The notes beneath the pieces are model-generated. The model searched no databases and was not told the DNA's origin. It saw only the letters and a program-made list of their open reading frames with translations. From Microvirga arabica (GTDB taxonomy: Bacteria; Pseudomonadota; Alphaproteobacteria; Rhizobiales; Beijerinckiaceae): 64,000 nucleotides of DNA. The translations under genes were made by a program, and so were the position numbers. The stretch is taken from the NCBI RefSeq assembly GCF_016811235.1, contig NZ_JAFBID010000006.1, positions 62,001 to 126,000 of the forward strand, in the 5' to 3' direction. The first letter of the stretch is position 1. Every line of letters begins with the position of its first letter. Shown here piece after piece: positions 52,888 through 63,206 of the stretch.

Positions 52888-55800
52888 ATGTCTAACTTCA
52901 CCTTCCTCGCGGCCGAATTTGGAAACATTCATGATGCGGCGGTCGCAGCGGAGCGGCATGTAATTTCCGATCCGACAGCGGCAGCTTTTTTCGCAGGCAA
53001 GACTGTTGAGATCGCCGTCAAATGGACGTTCCGGAACGATCCAGGGCTCTCCCTGCCTTACCAGGACAACATCGCCGCGCTGCTGCACGAGCCGAGCTTC
53101 AAGCGGCTCGCGGGCGAGGCGGTGTTCGCCAAGGCGAAGTTCATCAACCGACTGCGCAACCGAGCTGTGCATGAGGAGAAGACGATCACGGTGGCTGATG
53201 CACTCGGCGCCGTGAAGGAGCTCTTTCATGTCTGTTTCTGGCTCGCCCGCACCTATGGCAAGGTCACGCGGCCGGCGGACGGCCTCGCCTTCGACCCCAA
53301 GCACCTGACTCGGCGCGAGGATGCGCTACGCACCGCCTTTGTGCACCTCAAACAGCAGCAGGCGGCGTTAGAGGCCAAGGACGGTGAGCTCACTGCACTC
53401 CTGCGGGACAAGACCCATCTCGACGTGGAGCTGAAGCGTCTTCGCGCCGAGGTAGAGGCGGCCCGAAGAGCTAACGTGGCAATCCCTGACCGGCACGACT
53501 ACAATGAGGCCGAGACCCGCGACCGCTTCATCGATTTGCTTCTCAGAGAAGCTGGCTGGGCGCTGGACCGGCCAGAGGATACTGAGTTCGAAGTCCAGGG
53601 CATGCCGAATGCCCAGGGCATCGGCTATGTGGATTACGTGCTCTGGGGCGTGGACGGCAAGCCGCTCGGCCTCGTCGAGGCTAAGGCGACGAAGCACAGC
53701 GCCCAGAAAGGTCAGCAGCAGGCGAAGCTCTACGCTGACTGCCTCGAGAAGCGCTTCGGCCAGCGCCCAGTGATCTTCCTCTCCAACGGCTACGAGCACT
53801 GGATTTGGGACGACACCCGCTACCCGCCGCGCCAGATCGGTGGCTTTTACAAGCGTGACGAGCTCGAATTACTGATCCAGCGCCGCACGAGCCGCAAGGT
53901 TCTCGCCGCAGAGCGCATTGATCGCAAAATCGTCGAACGACCCTATCAGCACCGCGCTATCCGCGCCATCGCGAAAAGCTTCGAGGAGCATTTGGAGCGC
54001 AAAGCGTTGCTCGTGATGGCGACCGGCTCCGGCAAGACCCGCACGGTGATTGCCCTCGTGGACTTGATGATGCGGGCCGGTTGGGTGAAGCGCGTTCTTT
54101 TCCTGGCGGACCGGGTTTCCCTCGTGAACCAGGCAGTCGGCGCCTTCAAGGCGCACTTGCCGGATTCTGCACCGGTGAACCTCGTGACGGAACGGACGGT
54201 GGAGGGGCGGGTCTTCCTCTCCACATATCCGACCATGATGAACCTCATAGACGGGAAGGCACAAGGCACGCGCCAGTTCGGCCCCGGCCATTTCGATCTC
54301 GTTGTCATCGACGAGGCCCACCGCTCCGTCTATCAGCGTTACCGCGCCATCTTCGAGTATTTCGACAGCTTCCTCGTCGGCCTCACCGCGACGCCGAAGG
54401 AGGACATCGACCGGAACACCTATGCATTGTTCGACCTGGAGGATGGCGTGCCTACGGACGCCTATACCCTCGACGAGGCGGTGGCTGATGGGCACCTGGT
54501 GCCGCCGCAGGCCATCTCCGTCCCGCTGAAGATCATACGCTCCGGCCTGCGCTACGATGACCTCTCGGAGGAGGAGAAAGATCAGTGGGACGCGCTCGAA
54601 TGGGGCGAGGAGGAGATCCCCGACAGCGTTGAAGCCGCTGAAGTCAACAAGCGGCTGTTCAATGAGGACACGGCCGACCAGGTCATCGCCCACTTTATGG
54701 AAAAGGGCGTGAAGGTCGAGGGTGGTGACCGCATTGGGAAGACCATCATCTTCGCGAAGAACCAGCCCCATGCCGAATTCATCGAGAAGCGCTTCAATGC
54801 CGCCTATCCGCATTTTGCCGGGCACTTCACCCGCGTCATCACCTACAAGACCGACTACGCGCAAAGCCTGATCGATGACTTTTCCGAGAAGGACAAGGCT
54901 CCGCACGTGGCGATCTCAGTCGATATGCTGGATACGGGCATCGATGTGCCGGAGGTGGTGAACCTCGTCTTCTTCAAGCCCGTGCGCTCCAAGACCAAGT
55001 TCTGGCAGATGATGGGTCGTGGCACGCGACTCTGCCCCGACCTCTTCGGCCCCGGGCAGGACAAGGAGTTCTTCCGCGTCTTCGACTATTGCGCGAACCT
55101 CGAGTTCTTTGGCGCCAACCCGGAGCTGAAGGACGCGTCCGCAGGTAAGTCCCTGTCCGAGCGGCTGTTCCAAGCCCGGCTCGATTTGGTGCGGGCACTT
55201 GATGAAAAGCAGAGCAAGAGCAACGGCGCCGTGGAAGGCGAGGTCGAGGTGCGTCAGGATGCGCTCCGAGTTCTGCAGGAGACCGTTGCCGGGATGAACC
55301 CGGACAACTTTATCGTCCGCCAGCGCCGACGCACGGTTGAGAAATATGCCCGCGCCGAGGCCTGGGCAGTTATTGACGCCTCGGCGCACGATGAACTCGT
55401 GACCGAGCTCGCGCCGCTGCCAAGCGCGATACGGCACGGAACTGAAGAGGCCAAGCGTTTCGACCTGCTGATGTTCTCCCTTAAGCTCGCGCTTCTGCAG
55501 GGCTCGAAGCGATTCGACGGGCTGAGGAAGCAGCTAATCCAAATCGCGTCCGCACTAGAGGATCAATCCGGCATTCCGGGTATCGCCGCCCAGGCGGAGC
55601 TGATCGAGGCCGTGCAAACCGACCACTGGTGGGAGGGCGTGACGGTGCCTCTCCTAGAGTTGGTTCGTCTGCGCCTTCGTGATCTCGTCCAGCATATCGA
55701 GAAATGCTCGCGGGCAATTGTCTACTCGAACTTCGCCGATGAAGTCGGAGAAGAGGTTGAGCATACATTGCCGCAGGTTGGGGAGGTTGATTTCGTGCGC

Positions 55801-56259
55801 TTTAAGCAGAAGGCGAGGGCCTTTCTGAAGCAGCACGAGGACCATATCGCTCTCCGTAAGTTGCGCTACGGCAAACCACTGACATTGACGGACCTCTCGG
55901 AACTCGAATCCATGCTAGTCACAGCAGGCATCGCCCGCACGGAGGACATCGCGCGCGCTAAGGAGACGAGCCAGGGTCTCGGCCGGTTCATCCGGTCCTT
56001 AGTGGGGTTAGAGCGCAAGGCTGTCAGTGAAACATTCTCGGCCTTCATCGCTAACAGCATGGCGACCAAGGACCAGATCGAGTTCATCAGCATGGTCGTG
56101 GAGCACCTAACCGCGCGCGGCGTGATGGAGCCAAGTTCACTCTACGAGAGTCCCTTCACGGACATTGCGCCGCAAGGCCCGGAGCAAGTGTTTGATGAAA
56201 GCACAGTGACCCAGCTGTTTCGGACGATCGAGCAGCTCAACGATGCCGCAGTCGCCTGA
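52888..56259 (+). CDS. hsdR: Type I restriction enzyme endonuclease/translocase HsdR
   Basis: 1123 residues. N-terminal DUF4145-like helical domain (about 1-130) and a coiled coil (about 150-195), then the PD-(D/E)XK nuclease: Asp near 249 (YVDYVLWG) and VEAKAT near 264-268. The SF2 helicase motor has Walker A ATGSGKT near 378-384, DEAH at 475-478 and LTATP. Motif VI appears as QMMGRGTRL. The C-terminal helical domain binds HsdM. It translocates DNA and cuts unmodified DNA. The three hsd genes form one operon; the 18-base gap before it carries no terminator. Confidence 0.95.
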   Translation: MSNFTFLAAEFGNIHDAAVAAERHVISDPTAAAFFAGKTVEIAVKWTFRNDPGLSLPYQDNIAALLHEPSFKRLAGEAVFAKAKFINRLRNRAVHEEKTITVADALGAVKELFHVCFWLARTYGKVTRPADGLAFDPKHLTRREDALRTAFVHLKQQQAALEAKDGELTALLRDKTHLDVELKRLRAEVEAARRANVAIPDRHDYNEAETRDRFIDLLLREAGWALDRPEDTEFEVQGMPNAQGIGYVDYVLWGVDGKPLGLVEAKATKHSAQKGQQQAKLYADCLEKRFGQRPVIFLSNGYEHWIWDDTRYPPRQIGGFYKRDELELLIQRRTSRKVLAAERIDRKIVERPYQHRAIRAIAKSFEEHLERKALLVMATGSGKTRTVIALVDLMMRAGWVKRVLFLADRVSLVNQAVGAFKAHLPDSAPVNLVTERTVEGRVFLSTYPTMMNLIDGKAQGTRQFGPGHFDLVVIDEAHRSVYQRYRAIFEYFDSFLVGLTATPKEDIDRNTYALFDLEDGVPTDAYTLDEAVADGHLVPPQAISVPLKIIRSGLRYDDLSEEEKDQWDALEWGEEEIPDSVEAAEVNKRLFNEDTADQVIAHFMEKGVKVEGGDRIGKTIIFAKNQPHAEFIEKRFNAAYPHFAGHFTRVITYKTDYAQSLIDDFSEKDKAPHVAISVDMLDTGIDVPEVVNLVFFKPVRSKTKFWQMMGRGTRLCPDLFGPGQDKEFFRVFDYCANLEFFGANPELKDASAGKSLSERLFQARLDLVRALDEKQSKSNGAVEGEVEVRQDALRVLQETVAGMNPDNFIVRQRRRTVEKYARAEAWAVIDASAHDELVTELAPLPSAIRHGTEEAKRFDLLMFSLKLALLQGSKRFDGLRKQLIQIASALEDQSGIPGIAAQAELIEAVQTDHWWEGVTVPLLELVRLRLRDLVQHIEKCSRAIVYSNFADEVGEEVEHTLPQVGEVDFVRFKQKARAFLKQHEDHIALRKLRYGKPLTLTDLSELESMLVTAGIARTEDIARAKETSQGLGRFIRSLVGLERKAVSETFSAFIANSMATKDQIEFISMVVEHLTARGVMEPSSLYESPFTDIAPQGPEQVFDESTVTQLFRTIEQLNDAAVA

Positions 56260-56356
56260 GGAAGCCAGATATTACTACTGTTGCATCTTCGGCGCTCAAT
56301 GAGGTTGCGCCACCATAGACCTTATAAGCTCAATAGTTTGGGAGATTGCTTCGCAC

Positions 56357-56794
56357 CTAAACCTCGCCGGGAACTTCTAGCTTCCTTTGGTCGATTTGCC
56401 CCTCGACTACCTTCGCCAATGGGTTCCTCATCAGAGCATGCCTTGGGTCCTGCATGATTGCGAGGAGCTCACCTTTGAGTTCTCTCCATGGTTTCGGCCA
56501 AGACTGACCAGCAGGCCTCGTTATGCCGCAGTCCCGAAGTTCTCGTTTGAAAATGTCGGTGACATAGCTCTCAAGCTCGAGGCGGGAGCGAACGCCGGTA
56601 TAAGCAACCCAACTGCCATCCTTAAAGATTGATACCGTCGATTGGGGACCTATACGGGCGAATGTCCGAGGGTCGTAATGAGCAGTGGTCATATACGTCG
56701 TCTTCTTGCCCTGCCTCGTCTCATCATTGATCCATGCGCCAATCTGAATAGAGTCGTAATGTAGAGCTATCCAGTTCCATTTGGCGATTTTCAT
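56357..56794 (-). CDS. Unrecognised protein in the defence island, 145 residues
   Basis: ATG at 56794 with GGAG 7 bases upstream. Begins MKIAKWNWIALHYDSIQIGAW; later segments are YMTTAHYDPRTFARIGP and SIFKDGSWVAYTG, a beta-rich pattern, then a helical part. No signal peptide or membrane segment. I cannot assign a family. It is read opposite to hsdR and the giant helicase and is less GC-rich than the metabolic genes. With the next gene it forms a leftward pair between two defence modules. Confidence 0.6.
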   Translation of the reverse strand: MKIAKWNWIALHYDSIQIGAWINDETRQGKKTTYMTTAHYDPRTFARIGPQSTVSIFKDGSWVAYTGVRSRLELESYVTDIFKRELRDCGITRPAGQSWPKPWRELKGELLAIMQDPRHALMRNPLAKVVEGQIDQRKLEVPGEV

Positions 56795-56849
56795 ATCGAG
56801 TCTCCCAGCAGCGCACAGCTGACCTTATCGCTTCAAGCTCGAGTGGTAT

Positions 56850-57524
56850 TTAGTCAGAAGCCTCATCGTCTCCGCTGTAAAGAGCACGATATTGGTCTAC
56901 AAATTTCTGAACACGATGGCGGGAGAAGTCGTGGATGCGTTCCTCTAGGTGCGTGATTGCATTCTCCCGAGCTTCACCCTCAAATCCGGTATGCACGATC
57001 CACTGAGCTACGTTGCCCTCTGGTGTTGCGCCAGCAGTCTGGAGAGCGCCAGAGACGAGCGGCAAGCCATGCATGTGCGACCATTGCCTAGTCCACACTC
57101 GCCACCTTGTGCGCTCAATGTGATCGCGGGGTAGGCCAGAAAACGCTCCTGGCGGCAGAAAACCAACAGCGACATTGAGGATAGGAGGGCTAGTTGGGTC
57201 GCTCAGTGGCACATCCCAGAGGATGACAGCGTCTTCTCGTCCGATGCACCCATTCTGCAATCTGTCGGCAAAGCGCTCAGTAAGAAGTGTTGGGCAGCGG
57301 TCTGAGCTTTTACCGAGACCAGTCCAGCGCTCGGGCCAATCTGATGGGGGCAGCGATTCAAGCAGTTCCACAATAGCCTCCAATGAGCTGGATGTTCCTT
57401 CGCCAGCTCCGATCTCGCGAGCACGGCGACGAGAAAGGATGCCAGCATGGTCTAGAGCGGCCTGCCACACAGGACCGAATAAGGTTTCTAGCCGGGTTTT
57501 GACGTCAGGCATTTCAGTAGTCAT
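56850..57524 (-). CDS. Unrecognised protein in the defence island, 224 residues
   Basis: From the ATG at 57524 with AGGA 8 bases upstream; the open frame continues to 57605 without support. Segments seen: VKTRLETLFGPVWQAALDHAG, RREIGAGEGTSS-like basic-acidic linker, DAVILWDVPLSDPTSPPI and a C-terminal helix ERIHDFSRHRVQKFVDQY. The acidic strand ILWDVPLSD resembles nuclease or ATPase strands, but no motif set is complete. It lies 55 bases upstream of the 145-residue gene on the same strand. Function unknown. Confidence 0.6.
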   Translation of the reverse strand: MTTEMPDVKTRLETLFGPVWQAALDHAGILSRRRAREIGAGEGTSSSLEAIVELLESLPPSDWPERWTGLGKSSDRCPTLLTERFADRLQNGCIGREDAVILWDVPLSDPTSPPILNVAVGFLPPGAFSGLPRDHIERTRWRVWTRQWSHMHGLPLVSGALQTAGATPEGNVAQWIVHTGFEGEARENAITHLEERIHDFSRHRVQKFVDQYRALYSGDDEASD

Positions 57525-58082
57525 CGCAGCTATCCTAGGCGGGAGGCGCCTAGGTGTCAACGGCCGCGCGCCCGTCATAAAGCGCTTGAACAATGACGTT
57601 TGCACTAAGCTCCGCTGCTTCGACGAAGTGACCGCTCAACAGAGATCTGCGCCTTGCGATTCCTTTGGTTGGGATAAAAAGCTTTGGCAGGAGTCGCAGA
57701 GCCATCTTAATATGCCAGCACCACGCGCTGTTGCTGATACTTCCGTAAAAGAACTTGAGGAATTGAAGCGCACCAGTCATGAGCGCTTCAGCTTGTTGGA
57801 TAAGAAGAACATTCAAATCTAATGCTGTTAGGAATAAGTGCTCCGGTCACGTGTTGCACTGGGGATGGCGGCCAGTAAGCTCGCTTCAAGCGTATAGCTG
57901 ATCGCGGAGTGTTTAGACCAAAGTCTCAATTGCATGAACAGCGGCACCTCAACTTCCTTAAGCGAAAATAACCATATCTCGCTAAGCTTTGTCGCAACGA
58001 TGTTTTATCTCTGGCGCCCATTCATCTGTCGTGCTTATTTCGTAAAATCAGGCACTTAATATCGTAGACAGAAGACAGGCGC
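57525..58082. other. Intergenic region upstream of the giant helicase
   Basis: About 560 bases, moderately AT-rich, between divergent genes. It must hold promoters for both directions. Short frames on both strands (57550-57816 leftward and 57175-57822 rightward, overlapping) lack ribosome sites and recognisable products. Several TAT/ATA-rich spots lie at 57960-58060, but I cannot fix a promoter. Confidence 0.45.
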
Positions 58083-61000
58083 ATGGATGGAGCCACAACC
58101 GGGCACATTGATGATTTTCTGCTGAACCGCTGCCTTTCGATCGACCTTGAGGTTGATCCGGGTCAAGCGAAGATTTTCGCCTTTGCCGCCGTTCGCCGCC
58201 AAGACCAGGAGAAGGTGGTATTCCGAAATGGGAACCAGGCGGTCGCCCTTGACCGGCTCGAAAGCCTCGCCTCCGGTGCCGACTTCCTGCTTGGTCACAA
58301 CATTATCCGATTTGATCTCCCTCACCTCGTAGCGGTGAGGCCCCGCCTCGCGCGACTAGCCACAAAGCCAATAGACACACTTTGGCTGAACCCGCTAGCT
58401 TTCCCGCGCAATCCATACAACCATCTAGTCAAACACCATCACGATGGGCGGTTGCACGCAGGGCATGTAAATGACCCGGAGCTCGACGCGCGCCTTGTGC
58501 TCGATGTGCTGGCCAACCAGATCGCAGCCTTTGCAACCCTGGCGAAGGAGAGGCCTGCCGCTCTTATCGCCTATCACTACCTGACCACTTGCATGCAGGG
58601 GAGTGACGGGTTCGACGCACTATTTACCGACATACGCAAAGCACCTCGACCCGGCGTGGCACAGGCCGAGAAGGCGATGAAGGAGCTGCTTGATGGTCAG
58701 GCATGCGCTTCGCGTATCCACCAAACATTGAATCGCCTGTCCTCACCACAACTCAGTTGGCCGATGGCCTATGCACTTTCGTGGATCTCGGTCGCAGGCG
58801 GGGATTCCGTTATGCCACCCTGGGTGCGGGCGCAGTTCCGTGAGGCCTCGCTAATCGTTAGGCATTTGCGCGACCGCGCGTGCGACGACCCAGGCTGCCA
58901 TTGGTGCCGCGAGAAGAACAATCCGAAGAAAGCCCTATCGCGCTGGTTCGGCTTCGACAGCTTCCGACCGGAGCCAAAGGACGATGTCGGTCGCCCGCTG
59001 CAGGAGCGCATTGTCGCCGAAGCAATGGGAGGGAAATCCGTTCTCGGTATCCTGCCCACTGGCACCGGGAAGTCCGTCTGTTACCAGATTCCGGCGCTGG
59101 CGCGGTTCGACAAGATCGGCGCACTTTCCGTCGTCATCTCGCCTCTGGTCGCACTGATGGCCGATCAAGTGCAAGGCCTTGCGCGTCACGGAATCAGTGG
59201 CTGCGTTACGATCAACGGGCTTCTCTCAATGCCAGAGCGCCATGCTGCGTTGGATCAGGTGCGGTTGGGCGAAGCGGCCATGCTGCTGATATCACCCGAG
59301 CAGCTACGCAGCCCCTCAGTGCGTGCAGTCCTGGCGCAGCGCGAGGTCGGCTACTGGATCCTGGATGAAGCCCACTGTGTCTCAAAATGGGGGCATGATT
59401 TCCGGCCCGATTATCGTTACGTCTCGCGCTTCATCCGTGAGTATTCCGGGGATCAAGAGCCCGCGCCGGTGATCTGCCTGACTGCGACGGCAAAGCCGGA
59501 GGTGGTGCGCGACATCCGTGATCACTTCCAGTCCCGCCTGGGAGTGGAACTGCTTCTGCTCGACGGCGGTGCGACCCGCCAGAACCTCGCCTTCGAGGTG
59601 CACGAGACCCACCGCAGCCGTAAGCTCGCCGACATTCTTGATATGATTGAACGCGCCCTGCCGCGCGATGGTGCGTCAGGCGCCGTGGTTTATTGCGCCA
59701 CGCGTGCTACGACTGAACGCGTCGCGAGCTTCCTGCAACAACAGGGGTTAGCAGCGGACTTCTTCCATGCTGGCCTGACGCCCGAACGCAAGCACGAGGT
59801 GCAGGAGCGTTTCCGTGTCGGTGAGCTGCGGGTCATTGCGGCCACCAACGCCTTCGGTATGGGGATCGACAAACCCGATATCAGGCTGGTGGTGCATGGC
59901 GACATTCCGGGCTCCCTTGAGAATTACCTGCAGGAGGCCGGCCGGGCCGGACGTGACCGCGATCCGGCGGTCTGCGTGCTTTTGTTCACTACCGAGGATG
60001 TCGAACGGCAATTCTCTCTCAGCGCCCGCTCGCGTCTGGCGCGCCATGAGATCAGCGCGATCCTGAAGGCGCTCCGGCGCTTGGATACCCGTGGAAAGCA
60101 CAATGGTGAGGTCGTCGCCACCCCGGGCGAGATAGTTCGGGAAGAGACGGCGCAGGAATTCGAGCGCGATAACGCCACTGACGACACGCGGGTCAAGACC
60201 GCCGTTGCCTGGCTCGAAGAATCAACTCTGCTGACCCGGGAGGAAAACCGGGTGCAGGTCTTCCCTTCCTCGCTGCGTATCCGCACGCTGACAGAGGCCG
60301 AGGAAATTCTCTCCAAGATTGAGCTGACCAGAACTCGGCGTAAGCAACTACTGGATTTGGTGCGGCATCTAATGACGGCCTCCCCCGATGCTGGTGTCTC
60401 GACCGACGAGCTTTCCGGCGCCAGTGGTCTGACCGGTGGCGCACTTCGGAAGGCATTGTCCGATCTCGAAGCACTTGGTATCGCGACGGACGATACGGCC
60501 ATTACGATCTTCGTTCATGTCGGGGTCGAGGGGGCGTCGAAACAGCGGTTCCAGGTCGCTTCGGCATTGGAGGCCGCGTTGATCGACGCTATGCGCGAGG
60601 CGTCGCCAGATGCTGAGGGCGGCGAAGCGCAGCCTCTGCATCTTGCCGCGACCTGTCAGGTTCTACGCGATCAGGGCCATCTCGGCGTGCGCCCGGACCT
60701 GGTTGAGGCGCATCTGCGAAGCTTGGCGCAGGACGGGCGCGACGAGGACGGCGGACGCGGCAACATTCATTTGCGCAAGGTGAATCGAAACACTTGCTTC
60801 GTGCGACTGCAGCGGTCATGGGAAATGGTGAGCCGGACGGCGGAGATCAGGCGTCGAGGGGCGGAGCTTTTAATCCAACATCTCGAAGCGCTAGTGGCAA
60901 AAGGCACGCGCGGTAAAGATGTCCGGGTCGAGACCACGATGGGCAAGATGCAGTCCGCCATCACAGGGGACGTTTTCCTGAAGGGTTCAGTCCGGGATGT

Positions 61001-63206
61001 GACTAAGTTGCTCGGCAGGGCACTCATGTGGCTCCATGAACAGGGCGTGATCACCCTTGGACGAGGCCTGACGATCTTCCGCCCCGCGATTACCGTTCAC
61101 CTGCGCCCCGGGGGTGGACAGTTTACTCAGAAGGATTTCCTCCCTCTCGAGGATCATTACTGCGAACAGACCGTCCAGACCCATATCATGGCGGCCTATG
61201 CCGAGCGCGGGCTGACCTCGATGAAAGAGGCAGAGAGGCTCGCGCAGGACTATTTCCAGCTGGACAAAGGAGCCTTCCTGAAGCGCTGGTTGCCGCATCG
61301 AGCGGGCGATTTGGACCGTCAAACCACACCGGAAAGCTGGCGGCAGATTGTTGAAAGTCTCGGAAATTCCGTGCAGTCGAAGATCGTTGCCGATGATCGC
61401 GAACAGACCAACGTGCTGGTGCTCGCAGGACCCGGCTCCGGAAAAACACGGGTGCTGGTGCATCGCGTTGCCTATCTGATCCGGGTCAAGCGTGAAGATC
61501 CGCGTGGCATACTTGTTCTAACATACAACCGCCATGCCGCAGTCGAGATCCGCAAGCGGCTGAAGGAGCTGATCGGCGATGATGCCAACAGCGTAACCGT
61601 CTCGACCTGTCACGCTCTAGCGATGCGACTAGTCGGTGCAAGCTTTGCGGGACAGGTCGAGGCGGATACCCCACATGACTTCGACAAAATTGTAATGGAG
61701 GCCGTCACCCTGCTGAAAGGCGAAGGCCTATCGAAGGTCGAGGCCGAGGCGCTCCGCGAAACCCTGATTCAGGGCTATCGCTGGATCCTCGTTGACGAAT
61801 ATCAGGACATCGGCCCCGAGGAATATGCCCTGATCGCCGCCGTAGCAGGCCGCTCGTTCGATGACCCGGACCAGCGCCTGAGCCTTTTTGCCGTGGGTGA
61901 TGACGACCAGAACATCTATGCCTTCGCAGGTGCCTCGATCGATTACATCCGGCGCTTCGAAGCGGATTACTCAGCGAAGCCCACCTATCTGATTGAGAAC
62001 TACCGTTCGACGCGGGCAATTATCGATGCAGCAAACCGCGTGATTGCGCCAGCCGCTAATCGGATGAAGACTGGCCATGACATCACCATCAATCGCGCCC
62101 GCGCTAAAGCCCCTGAAGGCGGCGTGCTGGCCTCGCAGGATCCGGTCGCGCAGGGCCGGGTTCAGCTTTTGCGCACAGCACCGGGCCTTGCAGCGCAGGC
62201 CAACGCCGCCGTCGATGAACTGGTCCGTCTGTCACAACTGGTCCCCGACTGGTCTTGGTCAAAGGCCGCGATCATCGCACGGGAATGGCGGCTTCTAGAG
62301 CCAGTGCGGAGCTATTGTGAGGCGCTCGACATCCCGGTTCAACTCGCAAGCGAGGCCATGCCTCCATTCTGGCGTTTACGGGAAGCTCAGGAATTCCTCA
62401 ACTTCCTCAAGGCGGAGCCTGCGAAGATGATTGCGGCCGAGGCCGTGAGAGGGTTTATCTCCAGGCAGCCTTCGAACCATTGGTGGGATCGGATCTCGGA
62501 CGGTATCACGGCACTCGACGCCGAACTCGATGGGAAAGCTGTTCCGGTCGCAGATATCATCGAGCTGGTGGTCGAATGGACTCGGGACACTCGTCAGGAG
62601 CAACGAGGATTGCTGCTTTTGACCGCGCATCGCGCCAAAGGCCTAGAGTTTGACGATGTCGTCATCCTTGACGGCGGCTGGGATCGATCCTCGAAGGGGG
62701 AGGACCGCGATGCCCCACTCCGGCTGTTTTACGTCGCCATGACGCGGGCAAAGCGCAGCCTCGCGATCGTTTCAATGCAGGGTCGGCATCCGATCTTGCA
62801 AGATGCCGCAGCAACCTTACTGCAGCGGCAGATCACCCCAGATGAGAGAGCCCAGGCGGATTGTGGTTTGCAGTATCAGACCGTAGAACCACGCATGGTG
62901 GATCTGTCCTGGGTAGGCAGGCAGGCGGCAAACCACCCGGCCCATCAGGCTCTCGCTCGGATACAAACCGGTGATCCTATCGAACTGATAAAGTGCGATG
63001 GACGCTGGGAGATTCGCAATGAAAAGGGAGTGACTATTGGACGGATGGCTCAGAGCTACACGCCGCCCACCGGCTCGCGCTTCATTCGAGGCAAGGCCAG
63101 CGCAATCATCCGTTGGCGTAAGGTCGACAACGCAGAGGATTTCCGCGGCGCTCTTCGGCGCGAAGCTTGGGAGGTTGTCCTCCCAGAGTTGGTTTTCCGG
63201 CATTGA
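58083..63206 (+). CDS. Giant exonuclease-RecQ-UvrD fusion helicase
   Basis: 1707 residues. Residues about 15-145 are a DEDD-type 3-to-5-prime exonuclease: Asp21/Glu23 (SIDLEVD), Asp78 (GHNIIRFDLP) and Asp135 (NDPELDAR). A RecQ-type SF2 helicase follows with GILPTGTGKSVCYQIPA near 322-337, LDEAHCVSKWGHDFRPDYRY near 426 and a QEAGRAGRD box. A winged-helix-like middle (about 750-1100) leads to a second motor, an SF1 UvrD helicase with AGPGSGKTRVLVHR near 1115, VDEYQDIGPEEY near 1237, GDDDQNIYAFAG and YVAMTRAKRSL. Two helicases of different superfamilies plus a nuclease suggest processing of foreign or stalled DNA. It has no ordinary RecQ zinc/HRDC tail. Context suggests defence. Confidence 0.9.
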   Translation: MDGATTGHIDDFLLNRCLSIDLEVDPGQAKIFAFAAVRRQDQEKVVFRNGNQAVALDRLESLASGADFLLGHNIIRFDLPHLVAVRPRLARLATKPIDTLWLNPLAFPRNPYNHLVKHHHDGRLHAGHVNDPELDARLVLDVLANQIAAFATLAKERPAALIAYHYLTTCMQGSDGFDALFTDIRKAPRPGVAQAEKAMKELLDGQACASRIHQTLNRLSSPQLSWPMAYALSWISVAGGDSVMPPWVRAQFREASLIVRHLRDRACDDPGCHWCREKNNPKKALSRWFGFDSFRPEPKDDVGRPLQERIVAEAMGGKSVLGILPTGTGKSVCYQIPALARFDKIGALSVVISPLVALMADQVQGLARHGISGCVTINGLLSMPERHAALDQVRLGEAAMLLISPEQLRSPSVRAVLAQREVGYWILDEAHCVSKWGHDFRPDYRYVSRFIREYSGDQEPAPVICLTATAKPEVVRDIRDHFQSRLGVELLLLDGGATRQNLAFEVHETHRSRKLADILDMIERALPRDGASGAVVYCATRATTERVASFLQQQGLAADFFHAGLTPERKHEVQERFRVGELRVIAATNAFGMGIDKPDIRLVVHGDIPGSLENYLQEAGRAGRDRDPAVCVLLFTTEDVERQFSLSARSRLARHEISAILKALRRLDTRGKHNGEVVATPGEIVREETAQEFERDNATDDTRVKTAVAWLEESTLLTREENRVQVFPSSLRIRTLTEAEEILSKIELTRTRRKQLLDLVRHLMTASPDAGVSTDELSGASGLTGGALRKALSDLEALGIATDDTAITIFVHVGVEGASKQRFQVASALEAALIDAMREASPDAEGGEAQPLHLAATCQVLRDQGHLGVRPDLVEAHLRSLAQDGRDEDGGRGNIHLRKVNRNTCFVRLQRSWEMVSRTAEIRRRGAELLIQHLEALVAKGTRGKDVRVETTMGKMQSAITGDVFLKGSVRDVTKLLGRALMWLHEQGVITLGRGLTIFRPAITVHLRPGGGQFTQKDFLPLEDHYCEQTVQTHIMAAYAERGLTSMKEAERLAQDYFQLDKGAFLKRWLPHRAGDLDRQTTPESWRQIVESLGNSVQSKIVADDREQTNVLVLAGPGSGKTRVLVHRVAYLIRVKREDPRGILVLTYNRHAAVEIRKRLKELIGDDANSVTVSTCHALAMRLVGASFAGQVEADTPHDFDKIVMEAVTLLKGEGLSKVEAEALRETLIQGYRWILVDEYQDIGPEEYALIAAVAGRSFDDPDQRLSLFAVGDDDQNIYAFAGASIDYIRRFEADYSAKPTYLIENYRSTRAIIDAANRVIAPAANRMKTGHDITINRARAKAPEGGVLASQDPVAQGRVQLLRTAPGLAAQANAAVDELVRLSQLVPDWSWSKAAIIAREWRLLEPVRSYCEALDIPVQLASEAMPPFWRLREAQEFLNFLKAEPAKMIAAEAVRGFISRQPSNHWWDRISDGITALDAELDGKAVPVADIIELVVEWTRDTRQEQRGLLLLTAHRAKGLEFDDVVILDGGWDRSSKGEDRDAPLRLFYVAMTRAKRSLAIVSMQGRHPILQDAAATLLQRQITPDERAQADCGLQYQTVEPRMVDLSWVGRQAANHPAHQALARIQTGDPIELIKCDGRWEIRNEKGVTIGRMAQSYTPPTGSRFIRGKASAIIRWRKVDNAEDFRGALRREAWEVVLPELVFRH

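Noticed and set aside
57550-57816. Leftward 88-codon frame between the unknown gene and the giant helicase
   Set aside because: No ribosome site, odd composition and overlap with a frame on the other strand.
49743-58082. Integration of the restriction block at the tRNA-Ser 3-prime end
   Set aside because: The tRNA 3-prime end points left, away from the restriction genes, and no integrase gene or repeated tRNA end was seen, so simple tRNA-site integration of this block is not supported.
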